Assembly: GCA_000507305.1 (NCBI GenBank)
Contig: DF239743.1
Location: forward strand, 57,855-121,854
Source of the DNA: Breviolum minutum Mf 1.05b.01
Lineage: Eukaryota > Sar > Dinophyceae > Suessiales > Symbiodiniaceae
DNA: 64,000 nt
Direction of reading: 5' to 3'
Shown: piece after piece, positions 1-13,727 of the stretch
How the letters are laid out: every line of letters starts with the position of its first letter
Numbering within the stretch: position 1 is the stretch's first letter
Made by a program: the position numbers and the translations under genes
The notes under the pieces: generated by a model
What the model saw: only the letters and a program-made list of their open reading frames with translations
The model's database searches: none
What the model was told of the DNA's origin: nothing

Positions 1-594
1 AAAACGTGAAGATTCGCTGAGATTCCAACAAAACTTATCCAAGTGCACACAAAGTTCCAGAAAAGACCTTCGGGCCTAGCATTCAAGGCCCCAAGGCGCT
101 GCAGGAATGATGAAAGTGTTGGCAAATAATGTGAAAAACCAACAAGAAGACCCTCAAACTTCAGCATTAAACATCAAAATAATTGGAAAACATGATGATG
201 ATGTCCAAGTTCAATTCATCGCCTCTTTTTTGGGGCGTCATCTTTCAGATTTCAGGTTAGCGTTTTGGAGGGGTGTACTGGTGTGATGTGGTTTGGAGGG
301 ACCTGCCTAGTTTCGGATTTGAGCATATTCAACATGTCATGTCTCGATTCTTTGTCATCACATTCAGTATTCCTAAAGAACCTGAGTAGATGGAGTGGAT
401 AGTTGCTTGTCCAGAATTACCCTCACCCACACACAAATGCACCTCCAAGGCCAAGTCAGAATTCGCTGTGAACACACCCAGCAGGCCAGTATCTGATCAG
501 GACAGGTGGCATTGAAAAGACTTTACATGTCCATGTTTCTTGTTAAACTTAATGACTTCACAGTATGTTGAAATTCTGCCACTAGAATCAACTT
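1..594. other. no gene recognised
   Basis: No open frame with convincing protein composition and no repeat or RNA gene stands out in this stretch. It may be intron or intergenic DNA beside the hydrophobic frames that begin at 595. Confidence 0.4.
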
Positions 595-1189
595 CTATCC
601 ATAACTCACATGAAATTCAGCCCAAAAAGCATCTGGTTCCCTTCCAAGCCAGGCCTTGAACCTCAGTTTGCCAAGCATTTTGAAGTTCCACCAAGAGGCT
701 GGGAAACGAAATTCCCACATCAGGTCGACTGACAGGACTCCCTTCGACATCATCCTCCACGAGGAGTTGAAAATGAGCCTCGCGATCCGATAAGCGAAGA
801 TGAAGGAGAACAAGTTTTTCAGGAGGGACCTGGGACCTGCTTTTTCAATAATAGTCAGACTGAATCGCAATATCAGCTCTGCTGAATTCCTAGTAACTCT
901 ATAAATCAACATGTACACAACAGACAGGGTGAAAAGGCACAAAGGGATGCCCAAGTAACACCATCTTAAACTCAAACTAGAACTGGAACTTGTACGTTAG
1001 TAAGTTAGCCCTGAATGTCTTCAGCCACCTTATGACCATGTGTATGCTGCACCCAAGTGCTTTCAAGTGCCCACACTCGAAGAGACCAAATTGAGGTTTT
1101 GTCAAGTGCCACCAAAAAGGTGGAAAAAAAGCAAGGAAAACCAGAAACTGAATCTCACTTCGAACATCTCTGAAATTGGCAACCCCCAA
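595..1189 (-). CDS. possible membrane-protein exons, unidentified
   Basis: Two neighbouring minus-strand open frames (1189-977, 70 codons; 975-595, 126 codons) have protein-like composition. The longer one has a hydrophobic segment near its start (CYLGIPLCLFTLSVVYMLIY) and a second amphipathic stretch (LFSFIFAYRIARLIF). The two are separated by a run of AG acceptor candidates around 960-985, so they could be adjacent exons of one gene. No family was recognised and exact borders are unknown. A chance open frame in AT-rich DNA is the main alternative. Confidence 0.3.
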
Positions 1190-4100
1190 AAATTAACCTG
1201 GCCATCTTTTTCTTGATATTTCTGTCATTCTATCTGAGAAGTTCCTCATGGCTCAGGATCGTTCTCCCCGTCCTGTTGGAGCAAAGCTGCAATGAGCTGA
1301 TGGCATTTACTGTCCCTCGGCCATGCTCACAGTGGATCTCAGGATTCCCCAAACAATACGAGTCATCCAATCATCCCCAAACAAAATTGATATACTCCCA
1401 AAAATATCAAGAACCAGGATTTCTATGGATTGTTTCCACCACAAATCTGAGCCTTGAAGACATCTGAGCCTTGATACCCGAAAGATTCCCCATGAGAGTA
1501 GATGAAATCTTCTGCCATCCCTCCAGGCCAATTTCGACCCCAAGTTCTAAGCGCTCTGGTAGTCTAACACAATGGAATATCCGCCATGCATAAAAATGTG
1601 TTTCTTGTGGAAAAGGTTGGGAATGCCGACATGTTGTATAGGTGAGCAGTAACCAAAACCATAGCCATTTACTTTATATATGTATATATATATATATATA
1701 CACATGGATCATAGTTATACTACAGTTACTACCAAGTTAAATAGGGATTGTAAGATGCCATTACAAGGATCCCTATGAACCAGTCGAATTTCATCAGAGT
1801 TTTGAACGTTGCTCAGGTGTTCCTTCATCCAACAAAAAAGCTGCTGACTGAATTCCTCCCTGAGACTCCCAACTTGCACAAAGGACTGGGTCTGTGATTG
1901 GACTCGGGCTCCTGCAGTTTCAAATTAATCTCGACCAAGGAAAGGGCCAACAAAAGCCTGCTTGTGTTACGGTTTTTGCCCTTGGATGGGAAACATGAAA
2001 CCTGTAGGAGCCCCTCTGGCACCAATGGAACCCCTTCAGAACCCCTTCCATCCGTTCAACCCTTCAATCTCCTCCTGTTTATTGGACCTGCTCCAGCTCA
2101 ACAGCTCCGAAAAGCTGGGTGGGAGTCCGGCCTCTGGATAACTGCCCCAAAGAAAAACAAGATCTGGAAGCCCAAAAAAACATGGAGATCTGGAAAATGA
2201 TGTTCTTATCCTTTTCAAATTGAACTGACTTTTTGAGTTCAAACACCTCACCCTTGCAGCTCCCATAGGACCTTTTCAGACCAAGAAACGCCAACTTTGG
2301 GCGCAGATAATGCGAACATGAGGACCGGCCTCAGAGGTGTCGTTGCATGAGGTCATGAAGTGGTTGTGAAGTCATGTCATGGCGCCAGGTCTGGAAAAAC
2401 ATCATGACTCGGTTCATCAGGCTGAGCCTCGCTCATGCTGACCTCCAACAATTCACGGGCTTTGTCTGCCAACGAAGCGATCTGGAGTCAGGGATGTGGG
2501 GATATCAGGATATCACACAACAAGTGCAATCTTAGTATCAGCACGTATTATATGAAAATGGAGAGTGAATGGGAGAGATCAAGCAATCCCTGCATGGAGA
2601 TTTGGAAACAACCTCTAAACAAAGCATGCATACATGGGCAAAGGTGATGTATTTTCTGGGGTAAACAGCTCTCGTTGTCGTTGGCTTTCCAAGACTTTCG
2701 GCACTTCAAGCTTTCGCCATGGCACCTTCGCCTCACCCGTGGTTTCGTTTGACACCTTGGGCTGACAAGGGTGTCGTTGGCCTCAAACACACCTCAAACA
2801 CCTCAGATTCTTTGGACCTTTCCAATGTTCACGGGCATCATCCTTTCAGACATCTGAGAAACATACGCTTTCAACTTTCAACAAAGCTTCTTTAGCTATG
2901 AATGAGGACCCAATTGTTTCTGGACAAATGATCCTATTTTAATTTCACCAACCCACAGAGACTGACCTTGCTTCCGACAAAGGAAAACATCTCACAGCTT
3001 CGAAAGCCACCAAGCTTCAGGGCTGTTTGTTGATAAAGACGCTCCAAATGCCGACACACCTGTCCAGTGATGGAAACTCCCTCCCAACTTCTTTTGACCA
3101 CACACATCGAACCCGGGCGATGTGGAATAGAAAAAAGATATTTGGGGCATGTGAGCGAACATGAAGGTCTGTAAGACAAAGCCGAGTCCAAAGCAAGCAG
3201 TCGGAATTTTCTTTTTAATCGCAACTGGAGTGGGCGGTCTCTAGACTGCAATATGAGGCTGGCAATTCACACCGCCGTGCGGATCACGCCGCGGGAAGCA
3301 CCGAGCACTAGCCATGTCAAGAGTCAGCATCTGCTATGAACCAGCCAAACGTGGCTACTCACGTCATGAGTCTTGAAAGAACTGTGCCGCTGATTGCTTT
3401 GACTATCCCATGGGGGTTTTGTTTGCAACTCAGTGGAGAACATCTGGAAAAATAGATGGGAAAGCACTAAGTCTGAGGGAACTTCACGTTGTAATTTTTC
3501 TTGACCAATACCTTTTCCATTTCTGGCAGCAAAAAGTTCTGCCCGTGCTTCACTGGGTCTGTTCCGGGCCATTGAATTTTTCCGCAGCCCTTGAGCTGAG
3601 TGATGCAAAGCCAATTACACCATGTCACAGGCAAATCAAACCAGGTTCAAAAAAATGGAACAAAAAAAAGAGTTCAAGACCTGTTGTAGCTGTGATTCTA
3701 GCTCTGTTTTTCAAATTGAAACTAGGGCATGCTTCCCTTTGTAGCTAGTTCTGTTGTTAGAGGTGTCTAGTTGTACTTACAGTACTTGCAGTTGTAGTGA
3801 ATCTCTAATTTTTTGGAGTCACTGCAGAATTAACCATTCTGTGTGGGAATTTATGGATCCCAAGTTTAGGGGCATCCACAATAGTAGGAATACATCCCCA
3901 AAAGCAGGTTTGAAAGAAACATCCAAATCATCAAATCCAAAGGTCTTTTATAAGAAGGCACGGTGAGAACAGATTCTTCGATATCAGCACCGTCATGAAA
4001 CAGGTTTGAAAGGCCTCAAGCGTTTTCTGGTGCCCCAGACTCATCTTTTAGGCCAAGGAATCTCTTTGAGCTAAGCCATCACGGTGGCCACATCACACGG

Positions 4101-5678
4101 TCCTGCCAGGAAAATCTGGGGTGTTTTGGTAGTCACCTCACAGACATGTGGGTTTTTCTGGTGCCTTGCAAAACTGAAAGCTACAAACCCATATTGGCCT
4201 GAGACCTCATGATTGCCTTCTTTTTTCGTAGCTTTGTAGCATCCACTTTTAGTGTCCAATGGTGTACGTGTGCCGCAGGTCTCGTGTGTTTTTGGGGTCT
4301 TGTCTGGGTACTACTCAAATTCTTGACCCACAAAATGAGTGATCATGAGACCAAAAGCAACCAGCCATGTGTGGTCCTAAACTCATATCTTAGTTTTGAC
4401 AATTTCAGAAGCTAGATCTGATGGACCACATTCCCTAGATCCGAGGTCTTGTGTTCTGAAAATCTCTTGGAAAGGTCGATTTGAGTAGATCTCCTTGGAT
4501 CTTGGGGCTGCCAATGCTGAGACTCTCTACGCTATTGAAACGAGCCGAATTTACATCTGTTTTGTCTCTTTGTGGGCATGAATTCTGCCACTACGCGTTT
4601 CCCACCTCGTAGATCAAGACAGCGTGCGAACCTGGTGGCCATCAAATAACGACCAGGACCACGAAGACCACAATCCCAACCACGACAACGACGACAACCA
4701 CGCCAACGACGACCACCACCACCGTCAACGTCGTCACTGCAGTTGTTTGGAATGCAACTTGAGAAAGCTAAGGGTGAGGCAACCTGTGCAAAATTGTACA
4801 GGTTCCGTGTGAAGTGATCCTGCACGCACCAGTGGTTCTAGCACAAGCTCCCTTTCTTCGCGTTTCACCATGTTTTCCACTCGGTTGATGATGCAAAAAA
4901 TTGGAAGCAGCTTTTTTCTTGGTTGCTTCTCCCCATCTGGTTTTGCAGTCTTAGCAGATGCATAGTGCCATTCACTGTATACGCACCCTGATGACAACTT
5001 TCAAGAGGCAAACTAGTAAGTGACCAGGACCAGGAATGGATGCGTCTGGGAGTTGCTGATTTGCTCTGTACTTTCATGTATACACGTTGTTCGTGCAAAC
5101 GTCTCTAAGGTTAAAGCTTCAATCCTCAGACATCTTTGTTCAACGCGTCCAATGGGTCTAATGGCTCCTTGTTCTTGGTGTTCATGCTATTCTCCACACC
5201 TGCCATCAGATCCTGGCACACACTCTGCGAGGGCATCGCAAAGCATGGGTTCTACCATGCATGTTTCCCTACAAAATGTTGAGTTCAAAGTAATCATTAT
5301 ATTGAATCAAACAACTATATACAGCAATAGATTTTTTTCAGGAGGGACAAACATGCTGATTGGAGTATGGACCATTTAAAACACCGATCATTCAAATCAT
5401 TAAAGCTTGTGTTGGCGACTCATCTGGACTATGAATCAAAGAAATGGAAGGAGTCTGAGTCAAAACAAGCACCCCAAATGTGCTAGTCAAAACTGGCGCA
5501 CACCTGAGGAACTTGCCGCCTTTATTTTCGCCGTCACTGACCAACATTTTTTCCAAATTTGCGTCCGAAGATGTCCCTCTATTCCTCCCTACCACACGAA
5601 AGTCTGATCACAAGGCGGGCAGACGTCAAAGTAACTGCGTAGCTTCCCACGTTTTTCTTCGATCTGCTGATTGATCAA
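1190..5678. other. mostly unassigned DNA with weak exon candidates
   Basis: Nothing here could be tied to a family. An AT dinucleotide run lies at about 1675-1703. Minus-strand frames at 3251-2934 (containing LERLYQQTALKLGG) and 2790-2548 have protein-like composition, but competing plus-strand frames exist and no splice model could be closed. Confidence 0.3.
4640..4740. repeat. imperfect GAC/CAC trinucleotide repeat
   Basis: The plus strand is a run of GAC, CAC, AAC and CCA triplets, for example CACGACAACGACGACAACCA. Read on the minus strand it gives a valine-rich segment, and on the plus strand a His/Asp/Asn-rich one. Either is more likely a by-product of the repeat than a protein domain. 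Confidence 0.7.
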
Positions 5679-7336
5679 TTGCTCCTGCCCACTTCCGGAA
5701 AGCAAGGGGTCCAAAGAGTGAGGCCATGGCAACCATTGAAGATCGATACGAGTACAAAACGAACGAAATGCCAGCCATGGCCTGTAGGAAATGGGGACAC
5801 CCACAAAGGTTCACATCGGACAGTCTGCAACTTACTGCCTTTCAAAGTTGGTTTGTGTACCTTCCAAGATTCCAAAAAAAATCTGCAAGCAATTCATTCA
5901 AAGACTCTCAAGCTAATCTCCCACATCAAGGCCCTCCTTCAGCTGCAAGAAGTGCTGGTCATGAAGCAGAATCAGCCCCAACCTCTACAGAACTCAATCA
6001 GAAGTCAATTGCTTCCAATCCTTCCTCTTCAAAAACTGTGCCTTTTAGTCAAAAAAGGACTCAAAACCCATGATTCAATATGCTTCTGAATACTATCAGC
6101 AGTTCCCAAGATCCACTTGGCTTCGGATCTACCAGTTCTTGTCAAACACCAAACGCCTCTTGATTTGCTGCGGTTCACACTTCCAAAGCCCATACCATGA
6201 AACACCTCATAGTTCTACTTGGATTAGCCTTACCAAGCAAGACACACCTCCCTTGCTGAGCATCCGTGCAATGGTCTGCTGATAGACCACATCGAGCTGA
6301 ATTCACCTGGCCAAGAGTGTCATCAGCAGCAGCTTATGCACTGTGGTCATAAAAACGATAATTTCACCTCAATTTGGTTGCCACAGGGCCGTATCGTTGA
6401 TCTTGAAGAAATGAGAAAACATGAGGCAAGGAAAAAAGCTGTCGGATGGCCTGTCATCACCAGCTGAAACATCAGGTGAAGGATCTTTTGCAAGCATTGA
6501 GGTGCCTGTGGGAACACATCAATCAGTATCCAACTGTCACTATCTTCCGAAATGGATGCAGAATCCCATTTGTCCCAACAATTTCAAACTTTTTTTACAA
6601 AACGGAACCCAGTCTACCACTTGCAGCACCCGCAGCAGTGCCTCCTGCAAGAAACGTCGAACGCGGTCCTGAAAAAACAAACAGCCACCAGCAGGAGAGT
6701 ATTCTCTGATCTGGTCCATGAGGTGTATCACTTTTTGGGGATGCACGATGCTACGAGAACGATCTTGGATGACATTGATTTGATTGACATTTGGCATTTC
6801 TTAATAGAGCATGATTCGAGCATGATCTATTTTGACTTAAATACATTGCAACTTGCTGTTGACACGGATGTGACTTCTCAACACATCTCTTGCACGTCAA
6901 TATGCCCCAGCCTGCTCAGGGGTAGTCTTCCCCGTCAGTTGCGAGTGAAAGTACGAGATCACATTGTCCACAACAGCACAGCTCTGCATTTGCACTCCCG
7001 TCTCGAACGACAAGAGACCTGCAACTCATGGAAGACAAGGAAACACGCACCCCCTCGGCTATTTCAGCAGAGTGTCTGCTGGAAAATGAATGGAATGACG
7101 TCCAAAAGACCGTGCGTAGAACTGTGTGTAGAGGTATTAGAGATACTGTAAGAGAAACACAGAAGCTTGCTTATGCATGGAACCTTCACCAAGGTCGCAT
7201 TTTCGGGGAAACAAAGTTGATGTTCCCCCTCCCACTGAAAACCGCCCACCGGTCGCCTTCTTCCACGCTTTGCATCAAGGATGTAAGCATGGAAGGATCC
7301 AGTTCCATCACCTCAAGCTTTGAAGGTTACGAATAG
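5679..7336 (+). CDS. overlapping plus-strand open frames, possible coding or decayed element
   Basis: Several plus-strand frames overlap: 5679-6089, 5726-6073, 6552-7151 (199 codons) and 7028-7336. The 199-codon frame has a protein-like part around HEVYHFLGMHDATRTILDDI, and the last frame holds a basic, helical stretch (DVQKTVRRTVCRGIRDTVRE). No family was recognised. Long overlapping frames without clear introns could be a degenerate mobile element, a set of exons in different frames, or chance. The start of any real product is unknown. Confidence 0.25.
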
Positions 7337-8330
7337 GTGATTAGGTCAGGATGCCCATCCGGTGGAGCTTCTACCAACTGGTCAAGAATTAATCAGAGAT
7401 TTTCCCAACACATCAGTTATTGAGACCATAGAGTTTGGTGGACACAATCCTGCGCCAGGGTGGTGAATTATAGTGTTTTGAGTTTTGACCCCAACTGATG
7501 AGCCAGTCTTGGTCCATCAACAGCGGCACATCAAAGGATCCCCCACCTTTGGCATGTGACCACGAGTGGCAAGCCTCGCCACAAGGAAACGAACCCAACA
7601 AAATGCCGTCATGAAACTTTGGTTAGATTGCTTTGAAACAATATTGCCATGAACACCCAAAGTCCGACGCGTTCAAGAAGCCACACGAAAGCTTGTATCA
7701 TCTTCTATCTTTCACTCCCAAAAACACTGCAATCGAGCAATACCATCCTCGATACCAAACTTCCCACCCAAATCATCCCAAATCGGCCAAGAGACTCCAC
7801 GAAGTAATAGTAGGGTTTCAGAGCTTTGAGGTAGGCATTGAGTTCCTGGAGCAGCATCTTATGGGTTTTCCCTGCATGTTTTCAGGTGAAGTGCAGCCAC
7901 AACAAAGCACCCAATAGCAGTCATCTTATGCAAAAATAATCCACAGTTTAGGGATGCTTGTTGGAGACTCTTAATTTCAATAAGACAAATTCCCCAATGC
8001 TATGGTATCTGGTATCAGCTCTTGGACAAACCATAAAAGTATGCGGCAGATATGAGATCAATCAGCTACCTCTGCGCTCTCACAAAACATGAAAACTGAA
8101 GGATGTCGACAGGCTCTCCACTCCTGCAATGGAATGGCCAAGCCTTGGCAAGTGACAACTACACATCCGAACTACGTCGACTCAGAGTCACCAAAACAGT
8201 ACTTCTCTTGGTGACGAAGCCCACAACCACAACGACAACCACAACAAACAACAAACAAAAAACAACAAACAAACAACCAACGACCAACAACCAACGACCA
8301 AGAAAACAACAACAAAAAACAACCACGACG

Positions 8331-8427
<97 letters not shown>

Positions 8428-11262
8428 CTGTACAAGAATAGCAAGAACAAGCAGAGGTGCGCCCAGTTGCAGCATCACAATGCATGCCACAAAAAAATGG
8501 GGTGCCAAAAAACGGAACGGCAAAGCACAGACTGAGGCAGCTGCACATGCGCAAGGCCAAAGCCATGGAATTTGAAAGCGAGTTATCCTGGGTTGCTCAT
8601 GTGGGTTCATGGCACAGGTACAGGAGAAGTTGTTGATTTGTAGGGCTTTGGTGGCTTCGCGAATGATCAGGATTCCAGTTTCTCAAATGTCAGTTGAGTA
8701 GTGACCAACAAGTTGCAAGCTCTTCACGCCAAAATGTTAAATCTACAATCCTGTTCAAAGAGCCCAGCTCTTTATAAACTGCAAAGTGAATTTGTGTTTT
8801 TATGAGCCACCATCAATCAAGTTTCCTGAAGAAGTGGTTGCCGACAAATGAAATGACACTTCCTTGAGGAACTGACGCTGTAGAGCTCGAAGACCCCAAA
8901 GTTGGTATAGTTCCTTAGTGGTCGATCCAAGGCCGGCCTTCAAGAAGCAGAGCTCAAATGGAGCTTGGAGTTCGCTTCATTGGGCCGTGGGCTCTTGAAA
9001 ACTGGATCCCCAGAAGGCAAATCAGGTGTTCCAAAGAGGGTCAGTCTCCAACATTCACGGGCCCCTTTTGGCCAAGAAGCCCATGCAATGCATGCGAAAA
9101 CATATCCAAGCCTCAGTTTTGGTGGTCAGGTGAAAACAAATGGCAGAAGTGCTCGTGATTTTTCAGTTGTATCTTTTGAGAACTTCAGCATTCAAGCCAA
9201 GTGCGGTTGGTATTGAATCAGAAAGAACTTCAGAAAACATGAATCAAAGGCCACAAACTTGGCACACACTTTGGTACCCCCACAAACCCCAATACCTTTG
9301 TACTTCTCCACATAGACGTCACGAAACCTTGGCCCCCAAAGCTTCACCCATCTGGGATTCACATGGCAGGGAGGCACAGTATCTTCCAAGTGGAGACATC
9401 TTAAGGTTTCATGACAGGGTGAAACCTTTGATCCTATGGCGCTTGAGGGCAGCGGATCGCTACCGGACAGTCGTCACGTTTGGGCCGCCCTGACTGCGTC
9501 CGCTGTAGGATGCGGGTACCGTAGGTCACTAAGATCGTTGAAGCTTCTCTGAAGAGAAGAATGCCTGAACCACACTGAAAAGTACTGATTTGCGTGGCTA
9601 AGTGCGGCCGACTTCAGATATCCATCTAAATATACGTAGGTACAAGCAGATACCAGGGGTATTGCTTGTTAATCATCCCTACCATAGATTAGGGAGATTC
9701 TTCCAAAAAATACCTCTATAGTCCAATACATACTGACTGATTATGAGTTATGACATTCCCTTTCCCAACTAGCAGCATAAAGGGAGTATCTGGTAATGGT
9801 GTTGCTTATTTTTAGCCTAAGTCATCCCAAGGTATGTTGGTTCAACATGACTCTGCAAAGCCGGAAAGCGTGTGAATGTCTCAACCTTATTGGACATGAT
9901 GTTACATCATTGAAAAGTGCCAACCTATCAACCAAACAAAAAATGAGAACTTCCAATACTCATTCAAATCAAGTTCCCTTCACAAACCTTCCCCATCTCA
10001 GCACATCCCGCACTGGAGACCCCCGACCATTGGGTGATGACTGATCAAAAGTGATGCGCTGTGCCTACAGGTGATGCATTCAACCTGTGGAAATTATAAA
10101 TCTGGTCGCATTGGTGGGTTCTATCATGGCGTCATGTTCCAACCATTTCCAACTACAACGTTGCATTCTTCTTCTCATCATCGTTTCAATGGTGGAATAA
10201 TCCCATAAACCAAAAAAGGCCTCTGCCTGCTGTAAATCGGATGAAACTTGATGAAACCATCACCAAAAAAAACTACAAGTCATAAATTGGCTTGCGACCC
10301 AAGGGAGAATCTTGATGGTGGCCCCAAGGATATCAGCACAGATTCACAGTTGCGGATGATGGACCATTGCGATGGTCATCGTTCCAAGCAGCACTCCGCG
10401 CACCTTGTTGTGAACAAATTCCGCCATAAACTTCAGTAAAGGTGTTGTCACCTGCGCAGTCGCCGCTGGTCACCAAAAATACATTCTGCTCAAATGTCCC
10501 ATCCAGGGCAATGCTTGCTAAGTATATTGGGGCTAGAACCTGGCTGACCTTTTACCAACGTTTTGGGACGTTCCAGTGGTACCCGTTTGTCTCACAAAAT
10601 GCACATTGATTGTCAATCAAGTTCATTATTCAACATGTTCAAAACATCCAAAGATATTCACCCGCATGTTTATCTGAAGATCAAGGAGGTGCCAACACAA
10701 ATTATACCACAAAGTTTTGATTGGTCAAAGCACCCATCAGGACCTCAGGGTCATCCCACCACGCATCCAGAGCTCGAGAAAAGAGGTTCACCTCAATCCA
10801 AGTTGATTTCTGCATTGAAGGCGGACACAAAAAAACATACAAAAGAAATACGAATCCTTACTGTTTGAACACATGAAGCCACTTGAAAAGTTGTGCGCAA
10901 ATACCTTACAGATCCTCTGTAAACTGCTTTTGGACAAAATCGCCTTTTGACACCCGGAAAAAAGGGTAAGGCAACTCGCATCAAAGCATCACAGCGGCTG
11001 GGAAACCCGCACCCGATTGGCAGAGGGATTTTTTGGGTTGTCCACCAGCCAATCAAAAAGCATGGAATAGGGCCTCAACACAGTTGGACTACAACCCACC
11101 ATCTTTGGCATGGAGCTTTGCTGATACACCTGGATTAAAAATCCAAACACGCATTAGGAATACAAGTGAATTAGAGTGTCTCTTTTGGGAGAAAAGAAAC
11201 AATATGATGTTTACCATAGCAAGTTCACAAGTTCACAAGTTCCCGACATCACAGTGGTTTCC
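7337..11262. other. unassigned region around a CAA repeat
   Basis: Apart from the CAA microsatellite nothing is firmly assignable. A short GC-richer stretch at 9401-9520 reads on the plus strand as a possible exon (DSRHVWAALTASAVGCGYR) but has competing frames. A minus-strand frame at 11056-10793 is another weak candidate. Confidence 0.3.
8218..8430. repeat. CAA/AAC trinucleotide microsatellite
   Basis: CAA triplets, interrupted at first and then nearly pure from about 8327 to 8428. This explains the long poly-Thr, poly-Val, poly-Cys and poly-Leu open frames on both strands, none of which needs to be a protein. Confidence 0.95.
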
Positions 11263-11490
11263 TCAAACCCCAATACCTAGTTCCCAATCCCACAATGATG
11301 GGTTTTCCTCCATCAGAAAGGAATCTGAGCTTGATCTCTTTCCAAAAAAGCTCTCACAGAGGTTCCCAGAGGCTCCCGGCTCGCAACTTGTGCAGGCCAA
11401 ACCTGAAGTTTTGACGACTTGGCCGACGAAGAAATCTTCAGCCCTCGCCCCACTCAGGCGCCACACCAATGCCACGCAAATCCCTGCAGA
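11263..11490 (-). CDS. possible exon, unidentified
   Basis: The minus strand has an AG acceptor (CTCTGCAG followed by GG) near 11484. From there a frame reads GICVALVWRLSGARAEDFF and continues through a Cys-containing part (SGLACTSCEPGASG). Composition is protein-like, but an overlapping 189-codon plus-strand frame (11033-11602) competes. No domain is recognised. Confidence 0.3.
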   Translation of the reverse strand, partial: SAGICVALVWRLSGARAEDFFVGQVVKTSGLACTSCEPGASGNLCESFFGKRSSSDSFLMEENPSLWDWELGIGV

Positions 11491-11602
11491 GGCCAATCAA
11501 TGCAGGCTTGATGTGATCCTGTCATCTCGCAACCAAAAAAACACGACGCCACCGGGGATGGCTTCACGCAATTGGCAATTTCTTGACTGGAATCACCAGT
11601 GA

Positions 11603-12096
11603 ACATTCCTTCCATTTTCCCTAGACTTTCAGCTTTGAGAACTGATCATACTGATCATGATTTTGTCCAAATAAAGAAAGACACCTGCTGAACCACCCAG
11701 GGGAGTGCCAGTGCGCCTGCCGTAGCAGCTGCGGATTCTGGCAGCTCTGCTGCCAAAGCTGAGTGAGAATTAGTCCTGCATCCAGAGGCACGTCAGTGTC
11801 AGGATGGGCAAAGAAAAATGCAAAATCAAAATCTGAAGTGTTCCTGAAAAATCAAACATTTGTTTATAAATGTTTATTATCATATGTACATCCAATATTC
11901 CTACTAGTATGAATAATTTTCGTAATTTCATAGACAATCGAATTCTGAATTCACCTCTGTCCCTTCGGACGGCTCCGGCCTTGTGGTTCCATGAACTTTT
12001 CAAAAGCCTCGATTCTCGATGCATGATGCTTCGGATATCAAAAGTGATAATTGCCTTTGCATATACATGTACCTGTACCATACTATACCACAGACT
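11603..12096. other. no gene recognised
   Basis: AT-rich sequence without a convincing exon. Confidence 0.3.
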
Positions 12097-13110
12097 TCAA
12101 GACATACAGATAAAAAGGCACAAATCACCAAAATTCCGTGTTGGATCAGCATCGAATTTGGTGCCCACATGTGCCCACAGGCCCACCTCTTTGTTGTCTC
12201 TGATGTCCATGAAAAGCAACTTTCCCAGAGTGTGATAGTACATGGTTCTGTACCTGCTGCGGTTTGTTGGTGCAATTTGAGCGTTTCCGCTGAAGTTTAT
12301 CTTCACCAATCATAGCAAGAACGCAGAGGGTGGCGTTCACAGATACCGGAATCGTGAAATTGTCAACACTTCCGTCCACCCAATTTGGCCGTTCCCTGCG
12401 CACTTCCCATACTGGAGACTGAAGGTCCTTGGCGTTGCCGACTTGCAATATGTTGTCTTGCTTACCGAAGGTGTTGCACACAAATTCAAAAAAAATAACG
12501 AAGACCAAGGGTCAAAAAACCAAATTCGGGCGACGCATGATTGCTGAGGATATACCTGAATACAAATTCCCACGTCTGATGGCTGCCACCTGTCGAGTTT
12601 TTGATAAGACTTCGACTGCACCATGTCACAACATTTCAATGATGAATGCCACCACACGTTTTCGGCATCCATGATTTTTGCATTTGGAGGGCACTTGACC
12701 ATTTCGTTTTTCAGCAACAGTCGCCCACACACAATCAAATGTGGCGATCTGTCCGAAGTGTGAACCTACAACAGTCGCGGCGGTGATGGGAGACCGTTGG
12801 AAATGGAGGTCAACTATGGCATCGCGTGGGTCCGGATGCCAGGCCATACTGTACAGTGATAACCTCACCATGTTTGGATTGTGAATTCGCAATCTTTAAT
12901 TGGCATGATTGTTGGTCAAACACGATGTGGCCACCCAACCCATCAACAAGGAAAGTTTCTTTGGACACATAAAACCATAAAATCATCCGAATCGAAACAA
13001 GGGATGCCTTCTGATTCAGCTGGGCACCAATACTTCTGAAAGCTCCACACATCCCATTCAAACTCAAACACAGGATGTTTCAAGAGACAGCAAATGTCCA
13101 AACTTAAGGA
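12097..13110 (-). CDS. exon group of an unidentified minus-strand gene
   Basis: Reading the minus strand from about 13108, an acceptor-like TTAAG is followed by a frame containing HPVFEFEWDVWSFQKYWCPA and then EGIPCFDSDDFMVLCVQ. Lower down are further protein-like pieces: AWHPDPRDAIVDLHFQRSP (frame 12892-12626), RRERPNWVDGSVDNFTIPVS (12508-12146) and FMDIRDNKEVGLWAHVGTKF (12309-12097). The pieces lie in different frames, as expected for exons split by introns, but the junctions were not resolved. Tryptophan- and acid-rich composition argues against chance. The family is not recognised. Confidence 0.42.
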
Positions 13111-13318
13111 GGATAAGGTAAGGATTTTACATCAGCGGCAACGAACTATCTTCGTCAATCGCGATTGCGCCACAAAGTGCTGAAAAGGTTTTTCCTCAAG
13201 CTTTGCACCAAGCCAACTGTCTTCCCAGCTAAGACTCCGAGCGATGTTGATCCCTGCCGCCAACTCGTGGAAAAGCGCCTACACATGCTTTCAAGCTCAG
13301 AGGTGGCCATCCAACCCT

Positions 13319-13727
13319 TCAACACAATTGGCCCAAGCCCAGATTAGGGGATCGAGGACCAACGCAGAGCAGAACGAACCCATGAAGGCGAACCTCCCTT
13401 TTTGGCTGCTGGCCGGCTAGCACACTGTCGTTTTCGAACGACGCTGCCGCATGCTTGCTCGAAAGGAACGCTCGCATAGAACCCCGCCCGTGCCACTCAT
13501 GCCTTTCCCGATCCGGTGGCCATGGATTGTGCGACGTCATGCTGAGTGTTTTGCTGCGCTTGCAAAGAAAAACGGTGCTTTCTCCGGCGTCTCCCGCCTG
13601 GACTGGGATTGACCCAAAACTTGCATGGTTTGACATGTTAGTGTCGGTGGAGGTGGCACCAAGAAATTTGGTAAAATCCAACTTTGAGACAACCTTGTCC
13701 AAACAAATGCCCCAACACACCAACTAG
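13319..13727. other. GC-richer island, strand of coding unclear
   Basis: This stretch is visibly richer in GC than its surroundings and has long open frames on both strands (134 codons minus, 90 codons plus). Either could contain an exon. No family was recognised on either strand. Confidence 0.25.

Noticed and set aside
8159..8610. Poly-Thr, poly-Val, poly-Leu and poly-Cys proteins
   Set aside because: All come from the CAA microsatellite.
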